Assembly: GCF_028610675.1 (NCBI RefSeq)
Contig: NZ_JAQQWS010000002.1
Coordinates: forward strand, 62,001 to 126,000
Length of the DNA stretch: 64,000 nucleotides
Direction: 5' to 3'
Origin: Alkalihalobacillus pseudalcaliphilus
GTDB lineage: Bacteria; Bacillota; Bacilli; Bacillales; Bacillaceae_D
In this document: positions 16,976-24,831 of the stretch, in pieces
Layout: every line of letters starts with the position of its first letter
Numbering within the stretch: the first letter of the stretch is position 1
The notes under the pieces: model-generated
The model's database searches: none
Seen by the model: the letters and a program-made list of their open reading frames with translations, nothing else
What the model was told of the DNA's origin: nothing
Made by a program: the position numbers and the translations under genes

Positions 16976-18505
16976 ATGAAAGAATCATTTGAACAAAATC
17001 AAACAAGCTCATATTGGTTACAATCTTTAACCCTTCCCTCTTTTCAAAAATTAGAGGAGGATACTCATGTAGACGTAGCGATTGTTGGTGGAGGGATTAC
17101 TGGTATTACGACTGCTTATCTTCTAACGAAGGCGGGCTATAAAGTTGCCCTTATTGAAGCAAGTAAATTTTTACACGGAACGACCGGGCATACAACAGCG
17201 AAAATCACTTCACAACACGATTTAATTTACGATGAATTTGTTCATCATCTTGGAGAGGAAAAATCAAAGCAATATTACGATGTCAACGAAGAAGCTATCG
17301 CTTTTATCAAAAAAAGCATAGCGGAGCATTCCATTGCTTGTGAATTTAGTGAACAGGATGCTTACTTATATGCAACGACAAATCACGGTGTTCATCGTCT
17401 AGAAAAAGAGTTTAACGCTTATCAGCAACTTGGAATTTCTGGTCATTATGTCGATAAAATCCCATTGGATGTTCGAGCAAAAGCCGCTTTAAAGATCGGA
17501 AAACAAGCTCAATTTCATCCACTTAAATATTTACAAACACTTTTAACTTATATTTCCGCCCATGGTGGTCTGCTATATGAAAACACTGTCGCCAAGGATA
17601 TAGAAGAAGATACAAAAGTAGCAGTGATTACCAATCAACAAGCACGTGTATATGCTGACCAGATTGTCATCGCTACGCACTTTCCCTTCTATGACGGCGG
17701 TAGTTTCTATTTTAGTAAACTTCATGCGGAACGTTCCTATATTGTTGCAGGTACGATCCCAGGTACTTTTCCGGAAGGTATGTATTTAAGTGCCGATAAC
17801 CCAAAGCGCTCCTTGAGGTATACCGAGCATGAAGGAAAACAACTCATTTTATTAGGTGGCGAATCACATAAAGCTGGTCAAGGGATGAATCCATTATTCC
17901 ATTATGAAGCTATTCAACAGTTCGGAACAGAATTATTTGGTGAATTCTCCCCCAAGTATCACTGGTCTGCTCAAGATTTAGTCAGCTTAGATAAGCTACC
18001 TTATATTGGAAAACTAAAGAATAAGAAAAAGACAATCTATGTGGCAACTGCGTACAGAAAATGGGGAATGACAACGGGAACAGCGGCCGCACAAATCGTT
18101 ACTAAACAGATTTTAGACGAACATCACCCTGCGGAAGCCCTTTTTGATCCTTCTCGATTTATTGCTGACCCAAGTATTAGACATTTTTTATCAGAAAATA
18201 TCAATGTTGCCAAACATCTGATTCAAGGTAAAGTAGAACAAGCTTATAAAAAAATAGAAGAACTTGGAAAAGACGAAGGTGCCGTTGTAGAATGGAACGG
18301 AGAAAAAACAGGTGCCTACAAAGACCACGATGGACATTTACATCTTGTTGATACAACGTGTACACATATGGGCTGTGAAACCAATTGGAACCAAGGTGAC
18401 AGAACCTGGGACTGCCCATGTCACGGCTCGAGATTCTCCTATCGCGGAGATGTCATCGAAGGCCCAGCTAAAGAACCACTCAAACAAGTTAAAAACGACC
18501 TGTAA
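16976..18505 (+). CDS. FAD-dependent oxidoreductase with C-terminal Rieske [2Fe-2S] domain
   Basis: 509 residues from ATG 16976, which has GGAGG 5-6 nt upstream; the ATG 12 nt earlier overlaps that site. A Rossmann FAD-binding start VDVAIVGGGITGITTAYLL lies near residue 35 and a DAO-type oxidoreductase fold extends to about residue 390. A Rieske domain at the C-terminus has CTHMGC and CPCHGSRF, giving two Cys and two His ligands. Similar fusions occur in bacilli (YhfW type). Redox partner and substrate are unknown. It follows the transporter gene by 78 bp on the same strand and may be cotranscribed. Confidence 0.9.
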   Translation: MKESFEQNQTSSYWLQSLTLPSFQKLEEDTHVDVAIVGGGITGITTAYLLTKAGYKVALIEASKFLHGTTGHTTAKITSQHDLIYDEFVHHLGEEKSKQYYDVNEEAIAFIKKSIAEHSIACEFSEQDAYLYATTNHGVHRLEKEFNAYQQLGISGHYVDKIPLDVRAKAALKIGKQAQFHPLKYLQTLLTYISAHGGLLYENTVAKDIEEDTKVAVITNQQARVYADQIVIATHFPFYDGGSFYFSKLHAERSYIVAGTIPGTFPEGMYLSADNPKRSLRYTEHEGKQLILLGGESHKAGQGMNPLFHYEAIQQFGTELFGEFSPKYHWSAQDLVSLDKLPYIGKLKNKKKTIYVATAYRKWGMTTGTAAAQIVTKQILDEHHPAEALFDPSRFIADPSIRHFLSENINVAKHLIQGKVEQAYKKIEELGKDEGAVVEWNGEKTGAYKDHDGHLHLVDTTCTHMGCETNWNQGDRTWDCPCHGSRFSYRGDVIEGPAKEPLKQVKNDL

Positions 18506-18559
18506 AGTCCAATCAAATCTAGAAGTGACGTTATTTCATTAAAATTTAGAATGTTTGTA

Positions 18560-18752
18560 AATGGATATGTTACTTAAACTCAAGAATTAGCAGTCGCCCA
18601 GCGGACGAGTCATGCAGAGACTCCCATGGGACATTGTGGAAGAGCTGAGATCCGCTGGGAGCATTGTCCTGTTAAGGTCGTCTATCGCAAGATGGATGAC
18701 CAGCTAACTTCAAGGCACAACCTATCGCCACTCCGTACACTTTCATACAAAA
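18560..18752 (-). repeat. Intergenic repeat, type 2/type 1 hybrid, copy D
   Basis: Read on the minus strand it starts TTTTGTATGAAAGTG. It then has the type 2 block (GCGATAGGTTGTGCC, GAAGTTAGCTGGTCATCC, GACCTTAACAGGACA) and switches to the type 1 3' half (GCGGATCTCAGCTC, GAGTCTCTGCAT, CGTCCGCTGGG, TAATTCTTGAGTT). It proves that the two types are modular. Confidence 0.8.
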
Positions 18753-18812
18753 CTCACATGACGAAGCCCCATTCACTTCGCCACCACCAATAAAAAAGAG
18801 AAAGTAGTAACT
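18753..18812 (-). repeat. Repeat-tail fragment upstream of copy D
   Basis: On the minus strand it reads TACTACTTTCTC, then TTGGTGGTGGCGAAGTGAAT and GGGGCTTCGTCATGTGAG. This is the tail of another copy, joined to copy D at the shared TTTTGTATGAAAG. Confidence 0.75.
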
Positions 18813-18840
18813 CATCAGGATTAGCATCTAAAATCCAAGT

Positions 18841-18972
18841 GTTTTTGGACCGTTAGCGAAGTTTGCTTGGCTACTTCACGCGACTGCGTGAAGTTTTGAA
18901 AATAGAAATGAACCTTCAGACGAATTCATTCGTCTGTGAGGTCATTTCGATTTTCAAAAACGGACCAAAAAC
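18841..18972. repeat. 132-bp three-stem inverted repeat (cruciform-like)
   Basis: Outer arms GTTTTTGGACCGTT (18841-18854) and AACGGACCAAAAAC (18959-18972) pair with one mismatch. They enclose hairpin 1, ACTTCACGC/GCGTGAAGT with loop GACT (18873-18894). They also enclose hairpin 2 (18895-18958), a nested stem built from TTTGAAAAT, GAAATGA, CCT and CAGACGAAT with their exact complements and a TC loop. No reading frame crosses it. It could be a miniature mobile element or a structured RNA; I do not recognise it. Confidence 0.8.
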
Positions 18973-19028
18973 AAAGACCAAAGGTCAAGTTACTCGAGAA
19001 ATGTGCACCACCCATGTAAATTTCATAC

Positions 19029-19083
19029 AAAAGGTTACCTTTGACATCTATTACAAATAAAGATGCCTTAGATAACCTTTTTT
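19029..19083 (-). terminator. Probable terminator downstream of topB
   Basis: AAAAGGTTA and TAACCTTTT form the base stem, with an inner GACATC/GATG pairing. On the minus strand it lies 168 bp past the topB stop and is followed directly by TTTTGTATGAAA, the 5' signature of the dispersed repeat. It has a T-tract on the plus strand as well. Confidence 0.65.
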
Positions 19084-19250
19084 CGTTTAGCAAGATATTT
19101 ATAGATACCACTTGTGAATAAATAGTGGATAAACCCCAACTTATACACAAACAAATGTGAATAAGTCGAATAACATTGGAAAAACCAAGTTTTTTTATCG
19201 AGGAATTTACACTATTATCAACAACAAATAAAATTCCTTTGTGGATAACC

Positions 19251-21419
19251 CTATTCTTTCTTCAATTTTGCCAGTGCATCTGCTAAAGCTGAATTAGTAA
19301 AACCATCTTCCTTGTTCTGCTGATTCATATAGCGATTTACTTCTTTTTTACTTACCCTTTGATTTTGAGTCGCCTTTTTCCGTTTCTCAAAGCTCGATTT
19401 CTTTTCTCGGTGACCACAAACACAAGCAAATACCTGTCCTTCCCCTTGCCCACGCAGCTCCAACTTCTTGCGACACTGCGGACAACGAGCATTCGTATAG
19501 ACAACTACACTCTTTTTAAAGCCACATTCTCGATCCTGACATACGTGCATCTTACCCTTTTTACCATTGACTTCTAAAAGTAATTTTCCACACTCCGGGC
19601 ATTTACTACCTGTTACATTATCATGCTTAAAGCGTTGATCACTTGCCTTAATCTCTTTCACAATGGAGGTGGCATACTGCTTCATCTCTTGTATGAACTG
19701 CTCTTTCTTTAACTTACCTTCTGTAATCAGCTCTAGCTTCCTTTCCCATTCAGCTGTCAATGCAGGTGATTTTAACTCAGCTGGGACTAACTCAAGCAAT
19801 TGTGATCCTTTAGAAGTAATCATAAGCTCTTGACCACGCTTTTCCATAAGGTGAGTATTCAATAACTTCTCAATGATATCTGCACGGGTGGCTACTGTAC
19901 CAATCCCTCCTGCTTTTCCTAATGAGTCGACTAATTCCGGATCTTTATTCTCAAGAAAGGCGGCGGGTTTTTCCATTGCAGAAAGTAATGTCCCTTCTGA
20001 AAAACGAGCAGGCGGCTTGGTTAAGTGTTGCTCTAACTCAACCGATTTTACATTAATCGAATCACCCTTCTTAATGAGAGGTAATGAACTTTCCTTTGAA
20101 GTTTCCTGGTCTTCAAAAACCACTTTCCACCCTTTTTCAAGCTCTTTTTTACCTGTTAGTTTAAATAGTTGTTCTCCCACCCCAGCAGTAACCGTCGTTT
20201 GCTCATAACGATACACCGGATATAACACAGCCAAAAAACGTTGCACAATTAAATCATAGAGCTTTCTTTCTTTTGCTGATAATGAAGGTGGTGCAAGTTG
20301 CTCTGTAGGTATAATCGCGTGGTGGTCACTTACTAGTTTATCGTTCACGGCATGTGATTGAATCTGAAAACCGTCTCTTTTTAATGTTGAAACTAACTTG
20401 CGGTATGGTGGAATATCCACAGCTGCAAGACGTTCATATAAAGTATCGATTAAATCACTTGATAAAACATGGGAGTCCGTCCTTGGATAAGTAACGATTT
20501 TATATTGTTCATATAGACGCTGTAGTGTACTCAAGGTTTCCTTTGCTGAAAATCCAAAGCGTTTATTGGCTTCTCTTTGAAGCTCCGTTAAATCGAAAAG
20601 CTTAGGGGCTTGTTGCATTTTCTTAGCTGTTTTCACATCTATTACTTGCATACTTTGACTAGAAACGATTTGATGTATTTTTTCTGCCTTTTGTTTGGCG
20701 AATAGACGATTTTCATTATTTTTTTGTTCAAACCATTGCCATGTTAGGTTTTGAGAATCCCTTCCTTTTACTAACCAATAAGGTATTGGTTTGAATTGAC
20801 GAATATCCTCTTCCCTTTTTTCTATCATGGCTAAAGTAGGTGTTTGCACACGCCCACAGGAAAGCTGGGCATTAAATTTAGTCGTTAATGCTCTCGTACC
20901 GTTCATTCCCACATACCAATCTGCCTCAGATCTTGCGACTGCCGAATGATACAGACCTTCGTATTGTCTTCCATCTTTGAGTTTCTTAAAACCTTCTTTA
21001 ATTGCTTTATCGGTAACCGATGAGATCCATAATCGCTTTAACTTTTTATTTGTGCCTGCTTTCGCTAATATCCAACGGGCTACGAGCTCCCCTTCTCGAC
21101 CTGCATCCGTAGCAATGATTACTTCGGATACGTCTTTTCGGTTTAATTGGGCTTTTACCGTTTGGAATTGTTTTTGAGATTGTTTGATGACAACTAGGTT
21201 AAGAGGGCTTGGTAGCATCGGTAAATCTTCAAGCCGCCACTGCTGCAACGATTTTCCGTAGCTTTCTGGAGGTGCTAAAGTTACAAGATGGCCTAATGCC
21301 CATGTAACAATATATTCTTTCCCTTCAAAGAATCCATTTCTTTTTTCTGTACATTGTAATACTCTTGCCAAGTCACGGGCTACCGATGGTTTTTCCGCTA
21401 GGACTACTTTTTTTGTCAT
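19251..21419 (-). CDS. topB: DNA topoisomerase III (type IA)
   Basis: 722 residues. The TOPRIM domain is seen at the N-terminus (VLAEKPSVARDLA; IIATDAGREGELVARWIL) and the active-site tyrosine in TYPRTDSHVL near residue 315. SCGRVQTPTLAMI and GTVATRADIIEKL are conserved type IA motifs. The C-terminus carries Cys pairs of zinc-ribbon type (CPECGK, CQDRECGF, CPQCRKK, CVCGH). It relaxes and decatenates DNA in the cytoplasm. The ribosome site AAAGGAG touches the first bases of repeat copy E, which forms the whole upstream region. Confidence 0.95.
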   Translation of the reverse strand: MTKKVVLAEKPSVARDLARVLQCTEKRNGFFEGKEYIVTWALGHLVTLAPPESYGKSLQQWRLEDLPMLPSPLNLVVIKQSQKQFQTVKAQLNRKDVSEVIIATDAGREGELVARWILAKAGTNKKLKRLWISSVTDKAIKEGFKKLKDGRQYEGLYHSAVARSEADWYVGMNGTRALTTKFNAQLSCGRVQTPTLAMIEKREEDIRQFKPIPYWLVKGRDSQNLTWQWFEQKNNENRLFAKQKAEKIHQIVSSQSMQVIDVKTAKKMQQAPKLFDLTELQREANKRFGFSAKETLSTLQRLYEQYKIVTYPRTDSHVLSSDLIDTLYERLAAVDIPPYRKLVSTLKRDGFQIQSHAVNDKLVSDHHAIIPTEQLAPPSLSAKERKLYDLIVQRFLAVLYPVYRYEQTTVTAGVGEQLFKLTGKKELEKGWKVVFEDQETSKESSLPLIKKGDSINVKSVELEQHLTKPPARFSEGTLLSAMEKPAAFLENKDPELVDSLGKAGGIGTVATRADIIEKLLNTHLMEKRGQELMITSKGSQLLELVPAELKSPALTAEWERKLELITEGKLKKEQFIQEMKQYATSIVKEIKASDQRFKHDNVTGSKCPECGKLLLEVNGKKGKMHVCQDRECGFKKSVVVYTNARCPQCRKKLELRGQGEGQVFACVCGHREKKSSFEKRKKATQNQRVSKKEVNRYMNQQNKEDGFTNSALADALAKLKKE

Positions 21420-21433
21420 ATATGATTTTCTCC

Positions 21434-21625
21434 TTTTGTATGAAAGTGAGTGCGAACATGGAGCGTTGCTCGTCGCTACCGAAAATTATGCTACGCGCCC
21501 TGCGGGGGTCTCCACATATTTTCGTCCGCTGGGTGACTGAATTCTAAAGTTAAAATCATTCTTACAAAAATGATTAAAATGAAAATGAACATAAACTAAT
21601 TGAATGAAGTGCCAACTGTTTAAGT
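21434..21625 (+). repeat. Intergenic repeat, type 1, copy E (central deletion)
   Basis: Starts TTTTGTATGAAAGTGAGTGC and runs through GCTACCGAAAATTATGCTACGC and CCTGCGGGG directly into GTCTCCACATATTTTCG and CGTCCGCTGGGT. The central hairpin is lost between the two GCGGG blocks, suggesting deletion by recombination or slippage. The AT-rich section follows; the tail hairpin is missing. Confidence 0.85.
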
Positions 21626-21800
21626 AGCCATCAGTTAAAGGTTGAAACAATAACATGGTACATAGCTCATCCTCTGCCTTCTCCTCTTTTCCCACTCGAA
21701 TCTCGCATAACTTTTCTACCTGAGTCATTGCTTATGATTATGTTCAAGAAATTATACCAACAACATTATTTTATTGAAAAGGAGCAAAATCGAAATCATT

Positions 21801-21867
21801 GAAAAGCCAATAGCAGCGTAGAAAACCATACGTTTCTAATGCTTAAATGAGTTAGCTAATGGCTTTT
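21801..21867 (-). terminator. Possible terminator of the SMR pair
   Basis: AAAAGCCATTAGC, overlapping the final codons of the downstream SMR gene, can pair with GCTATTGGCTTTTC about 40 nt further on, minus strand. The loop is long and the T-tract short. Confidence 0.45.
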
Positions 21868-22166
21868 AAACCGACTGCCGATACGAGTATTAGACTAATA
21901 AAGAAGATTCGCCATTTATCTTTAGGTTCATTATAGAGGAATATACCAAGTAGTGCACCTCCAGAAGCTCCTATTCCTGTCCAAATAGCATAGGCTGTTC
22001 CCATTGGTAATACTTCCATAGCTAATGATAAAAATAGAAAACTGAGACCAAAAAAGAAAATGAGTAGAAACATCGCTGTCCATTTCTTTGAGTGGTGCCA
22101 CTGATTAATCATCACCACACCAGCCATTTCAAAGATTCCTGCTATTACTAAATAAATCCATTCCAT
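21852..22166 (-). CDS. SMR-family guanidinium exporter subunit (YkkD/GdmD-like)
   Basis: 104 residues from ATG 22166 (AAAGGGG upstream), four membrane helices. The family Glu in helix 1 (GIFEMAGVV), the GTAYAIWTGIGA motif and a terminal EPKDKWRIF helix are typical of small multidrug resistance proteins. It starts 4 bp after the stop of its partner. SMR pairs of this kind act as heterodimers. Placement behind a guanidine-I riboswitch identifies the pair as guanidinium exporters rather than general drug pumps. Confidence 0.88.
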   Translation of the reverse strand: MEWIYLVIAGIFEMAGVVMINQWHHSKKWTAMFLLIFFFGLSFLFLSLAMEVLPMGTAYAIWTGIGASGGALLGIFLYNEPKDKWRIFFISLILVSAVGLKAIS

Positions 22167-22170
22167 GGTG

Positions 22171-22509
22171 CTAAACCCCTTTCTCCTCATCCGTCACAGT
22201 CGTTTTCATTTTCAAACCTAGTACACCAGTTAATAGAACAACAATTAATAAAACAACCATCCAACGAAACGGTTCTCCAAATACGATAATATCTAGTAAA
22301 ACAGTTCCTGCTGTTCCTAAACCAACAAAAACTGCATAAGCCGTCCCTACTGGAAGCTTACTACCTGAGCGAATTAATAAGGAAAAGCTAATTATAATAG
22401 CTATTATGGTTAGCAGCCATTCCATCCCATTAGATGAATGCTTTAAACCCATCACCCAACCTACCTCAAAAACCGCTGCAATCACTAATAATAACCACTC
22501 TTGTCTCAC
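22171..22509 (-). CDS. SMR-family guanidinium exporter subunit (YkkC/GdmC-like)
   Basis: 112 residues, four membrane helices, with VFEVGWVMGLK (active-site Glu), PVGTAYAVFVGLGT and FGEPF. The start is GTG at 22509, with GAGGGGTGA at suitable distance; the nearby ATG is out of frame. It is the first gene of a two-gene operon, about 45 bp after a riboswitch-terminator. Known guanidinium exporters of this kind couple efflux to proton influx in the cytoplasmic membrane. Confidence 0.9.
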   Translation of the reverse strand: MRQEWLLLVIAAVFEVGWVMGLKHSSNGMEWLLTIIAIIISFSLLIRSGSKLPVGTAYAVFVGLGTAGTVLLDIIVFGEPFRWMVVLLIVVLLTGVLGLKMKTTVTDEEKGV

Positions 22510-22552
22510 GATTCATCACCCCTCTTTTTTCTGGTACATCCTATTTAGCCAC

Positions 22553-22601
22553 AAAAAAGCCCGGGAATTCTGTCTTCATAGACAGCATCTCCCGGGCTTT
22601 T
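22553..22601 (-). terminator. Riboswitch expression-platform terminator
   Basis: AAAAGCCCGGGA and TCCCGGGCTTTT (12 bp) with an inner GCTGTCT/AGACAG stem and TTTTTTG on the minus strand. The 5' arm AGCCCGGGA belongs to the conserved aptamer core, so ligand binding and termination are mutually exclusive. Confidence 0.9.
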
Positions 22602-22705
22602 ATCCCTCCGTGTCACAACTTCGTTATTTGAAGAAGTGCGTCTTGTCTTGGACCAGACTAGCATATGATGCGCTACGGAACCCTACAAGACTTTGCTAAT
22701 TGGCT
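22559..22705 (-). ncRNA. Guanidine-I riboswitch (ykkC class)
   Basis: On the minus strand, in order: TAGGGTTCCG, GTCTGGTCCAAGAC, then ACACGGAGGGATAAAAGCC and CCGGGAGA. These are the conserved elements of the ykkC/guanidine-I aptamer, at usual spacing. It directly precedes a terminator and a pair of SMR genes, the classic arrangement. Guanidine binding should block the terminator and turn on export. Confidence 0.95.
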
Positions 22706-22851
22706 TCATTATGTCAAAGCTCCCTGTTCCTGTCAAGCATGGTCAATCTTTTGATGATTTGTCACGAAAAGTCCATTAGTTTTTCCTCTCATAATTATGA
22801 TAAGCTGTAAAATGATTTAGAGAAATTTTGTTTCTAATAGGGGGCTTATCG

Positions 22852-23157
22852 GTGAAACAATCAACAAAGGCATTTCGTATCATTAGCTATTTAGAAGGTG
22901 CTTCTCTCGTATTGTTGCTATTTTTAGCTATGCCACTTAAGTATATATTTGATATTCCTAGTTTCGTATCCGTAATCGGCATGGCACACGGTGTTTTATT
23001 TATGGTTTATATCGTCGCTGTATTTGTAATGGTTCGTATGGCGAGATGGTCGTTAGGAACGACAAGCTTAGCTTTACTGGCCTCGGTCATTCCATTTGGA
23101 CCATTTATTTTCGATAAAAAGATTTTAGAAGAAAAGAATACTCAAGTAGCCAGTTAA
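22852..23157 (+). CDS. DUF3817 family small membrane protein
   Basis: 101 residues from GTG 22852, selected because AGGGGGC lies 6 nt upstream. Three hydrophobic segments. FRIISYLEGASLVLLLF, MPLKY and GMAHGVLFMVYIVAVF match the DUF3817 (YdzA-like) family, integral membrane proteins of unknown function. It is monocistronic, with a strong terminator straight after the stop. Confidence 0.8.
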   Translation: MKQSTKAFRIISYLEGASLVLLLFLAMPLKYIFDIPSFVSVIGMAHGVLFMVYIVAVFVMVRMARWSLGTTSLALLASVIPFGPFIFDKKILEEKNTQVAS

Positions 23158-23163
23158 TAGGTG

Positions 23164-23197
23164 AAACCTTATATCTTAATCGGTATAAGGTTTTTTT
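23164..23197 (+). terminator. Intrinsic terminator of the DUF3817 gene
   Basis: AAACCTTATA (23164-23173) and TATAAGGTTT (23184-23193) form a 10-bp stem followed by seven T. Repeat copy F begins within this T-tract. Confidence 0.9.
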
Positions 23198-23345
23198 GTA
23201 TGAAAGTTACTGATGGGCGATAGTTTGTGCCATGAAGTTAGCTGGTCATCCATCTCGCGATAAATGACCTTAGTAGGACAGTACTCCCTGAGTGAAAAAA
23301 TCATGTTGAACGAAAAGCCACGATGGAAAACTAAATTGAATAAAG
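23192..23345 (+). repeat. Intergenic repeat, type 2, copy F
   Basis: Starts TTTTGTATGAAAGTTACTG, then GGGCGATAGTTTGTGCCATG, AAGTTAGCTGGTCATCC, GCGATAAATGACCTTAG and AGGACAGTACTCCCTG. TGGTCAT and ATGACC can form a hairpin. The 3' end is a decayed AT-rich section. Confidence 0.85.
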
Positions 23346-23505
23346 AGTCAAACTCAACAAGTCATCAAATTAAAAAGTTAGAAATTTCAATTAAATTATT
23401 TAAACATAGTAAGAAAAAAATGTTACACTAGTTTATTATAAGAAGTTTAGACAGTGTCAGGGGATATTTTTACTGTTCAAATTTAAACTAGTAGGTGAAT
23501 CTTCG

Positions 23506-24045
23506 ATGACAAAATGGGTATCTATCGAACAAAAAAGGCGTTTTCTACAGTGGTTTTTACAGAACCATCAATTAAAAAACAAAGAGACTAAAATGATTCT
23601 GGATCAATTCATACGAAATCACCATCTACTTGAGCAATTACGTTTTTCTAACAACATTGTTCCAAATAATAAATCAATCGTCATTTCTACTTTTCAATCT
23701 GAAGAACCTGGATTTATATATTATGGCAAGCGAAAAACAGACAATATGTCGAAGTTATTAGAGGACATGCTCACAAATCCTGCTGAAATTTATTATTTGA
23801 TCTTAAACTTTAATGGTAAGTCATTAAATCATACGTATTTACAACTGATCGAAAACCCTAAAGAGGACCAATTCAAACGTTTTAAACGCTTCAAACAATA
23901 CGAAGAAGAAACCAATCAAATGATACATGACCTTATGCAGAAAAACGATAAAGAAGCGATAATGAAAGCGATTGATAAGGCTTTAGATAACCGAGACAAA
24001 GTATTATTTAATAAATTGGTTGAAAAATTGCAGGAAATAAAGTAA
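23506..24045 (+). CDS. YpiB-like UPF0302 protein with C-terminal IDEAL domain
   Basis: 179 residues. The N-terminal domain (TKWVSIEQKRRFLQWFLQNHQLK) matches YpiB/UPF0302 proteins. The C-terminus (MKAIDKALDNRDKVLFNKLVEKLQEI, written in part) is an IDEAL domain, a short helical hairpin found in YpiB and a few regulatory proteins. AGGTGA precedes the ATG. Function is unknown. Its position directly upstream of sinI- and sinR-like genes, with a SinR-type palindrome 6 bp after its stop, suggests a link to that regulon but does not prove it. Confidence 0.75.
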   Translation: MTKWVSIEQKRRFLQWFLQNHQLKNKETKMILDQFIRNHHLLEQLRFSNNIVPNNKSIVISTFQSEEPGFIYYGKRKTDNMSKLLEDMLTNPAEIYYLILNFNGKSLNHTYLQLIENPKEDQFKRFKRFKQYEEETNQMIHDLMQKNDKEAIMKAIDKALDNRDKVLFNKLVEKLQEIK

Positions 24046-24050
24046 AAATC

Positions 24051-24066
24051 GTTCTTTTTAATGAAC
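24051..24066. promoter_or_regulatory. SinR-type operator 1
   Basis: GTTCTTTTTAATGAAC: inverted GTTC..GAAC containing the GTTCTYT heptamer known as the SinR recognition element. It lies 5 bp after the ypiB-like stop and about 190 bp upstream of the sinI-like gene. Confidence 0.6.
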
Positions 24067-24185
24067 AAAACCTAAATACAAACAATTACTGCCAAAAAAT
24101 CAGATTTTTTATGATTAATACTATGTTTTAGACAAATATCTTCAAAATAATAGATATTTCTTTATATTTCTATGTTTTATACCCC

Positions 24186-24214
24186 TTTCCATATACATAT
24201 ATGTTCTTTATAAT
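24186..24214 (+). promoter_or_regulatory. Predicted promoter of the sinI-like gene
   Basis: TTTCCA (24186-24191), 17-bp spacer, TATAAT (24209-24214). The -10 is in the middle of SinR-type operator 2, so binding there would block it. The predicted leader is about 36 nt. Confidence 0.6.
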
Positions 24215-24225
24215 GAACATATATG
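24196..24225. promoter_or_regulatory. SinR-type operator 2 (30-bp palindrome)
   Basis: CATATATGTTC (24196-24206) and GAACATATATG (24215-24225) are perfect 11-bp inverted arms around TTTATAAT. The core GTTCTTTATAATGAAC is the same motif as the other five sites. It covers the -10 of the sinI-like gene. Confidence 0.75.
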
Positions 24226-24256
24226 TTATTCCTATAATAAAAAGGGGTGTCAAAGT

Positions 24257-24379
24257 ATGGAGCAAAAATTAGATAGTGAGTGGATTGAACTTTTGAAGGA
24301 AGCGATTGCGTTAGGAGTAACTATTCAAGAAATTAATCTTTTTTTCCAAACAGAAATCGCTAAAAAAAAGACTGATTAG
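24257..24379 (+). CDS. sinI: SinI-like antirepressor peptide 1
   Basis: A 40-residue protein. LDSEWIELLKEAIALGVTIQ aligns position by position with the dimerisation helices of the adjacent SinR (LDPRWIELVEEAMNSGISKD) and with B. subtilis SinI. SinI peptides bind SinR through these helices and strip it from DNA, releasing biofilm genes. An AAAGGGGTG ribosome site lies 8 nt from ATG. It lies just upstream of sinR in the same order as in B. subtilis. The stop codon overlaps SinR-type operator 3. Confidence 0.85.
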   Translation: MEQKLDSEWIELLKEAIALGVTIQEINLFFQTEIAKKKTD

Positions 24380-24394
24380 TTCTCTTTACAGAAC
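24379..24394. promoter_or_regulatory. SinR-type operator 3
   Basis: GTTCTCTTTACAGAAC: inverted GTTCT..AGAAC with the GTTCTYT heptamer. It overlaps the sinI-like stop codon and the -35 box of the predicted sinR promoter, so sinR could repress itself. Confidence 0.7.
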
Positions 24395-24414
24395 AGACTA
24401 TTAATTGGTATAAT
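24385..24414 (+). promoter_or_regulatory. Predicted sigma-A promoter of sinR
   Basis: TTTACA (24385-24390), 18-bp spacer, TATAAT (24409-24414). The predicted leader is about 30 nt before ATG 24453. Confidence 0.7.
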
Positions 24415-24452
24415 CATACAAAGTATAACTCACACATAGAGAGGTAATGCAC

Positions 24453-24797
24453 ATGATAGGCGATCGTGTAAAAAGGTATAGACTAGAAAAAGGCTATTCG
24501 TTAACGGAGTTAGCAGATAAAGCAGGGGTTGCCAAGTCCTATTTAAGCTCTATTGAAAGAAATATTCAATCAAACCCTTCCATACAATTTTTAGAAAAAA
24601 TTGCAACGATGCTCCATATTTCAGTAGAAGATTTATTATATGATGATGAAACAAGACAAGCTAATCAAGATACTACCCTAGACCCAAGGTGGATCGAGCT
24701 TGTCGAAGAAGCCATGAATTCAGGAATTAGTAAGGATCAGTTTCGCGAATATTTAGATTTTATTAAGTGGAAAAACAAACAAGAGACAGATAAATAA
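24453..24797 (+). CDS. sinR: Transcriptional regulator SinR
   Basis: 114 residues. The N-terminal HTH_XRE domain (MIGDRVKRYRLEKGYSLTEL, then KAGVAKSYLSSIERN and PSIQFLEKIA) is nearly that of B. subtilis SinR. The C-terminal dimerisation domain (DPRWIELVEEAMNSGISKDQ, FREYLDFIKWK) is the SinI-binding part. Start at 24453, with GAGGT 7 nt upstream; an ATG at 24447 is too close to that site. SinR represses matrix and biofilm genes in bacilli. It has its own promoter overlapped by an operator, so autorepression is likely. Confidence 0.93.
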   Translation: MIGDRVKRYRLEKGYSLTELADKAGVAKSYLSSIERNIQSNPSIQFLEKIATMLHISVEDLLYDDETRQANQDTTLDPRWIELVEEAMNSGISKDQFREYLDFIKWKNKQETDK

Positions 24798-24799
24798 GA

Positions 24800-24831
24800 A
24801 AAATGATCTGATTAATCAATCAGTTCATTTT
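24800..24831. terminator. Bidirectional terminator between sinR and the SinR-like HTH gene
   Basis: AAAATGATCTGATT and AATCAGTTCATTTT pair over 14 bp with one mismatch; T-tracts occur on both strands. The convergent gene's stop codon lies inside the right arm. Confidence 0.85.

Noticed and set aside
24233..24238. TATAAT at 24233 as the -10 of the sinI-like gene
   Set aside because: Transcription would start inside the ribosome site; the upstream TATAAT at 24209 within the palindrome gives a sensible leader.
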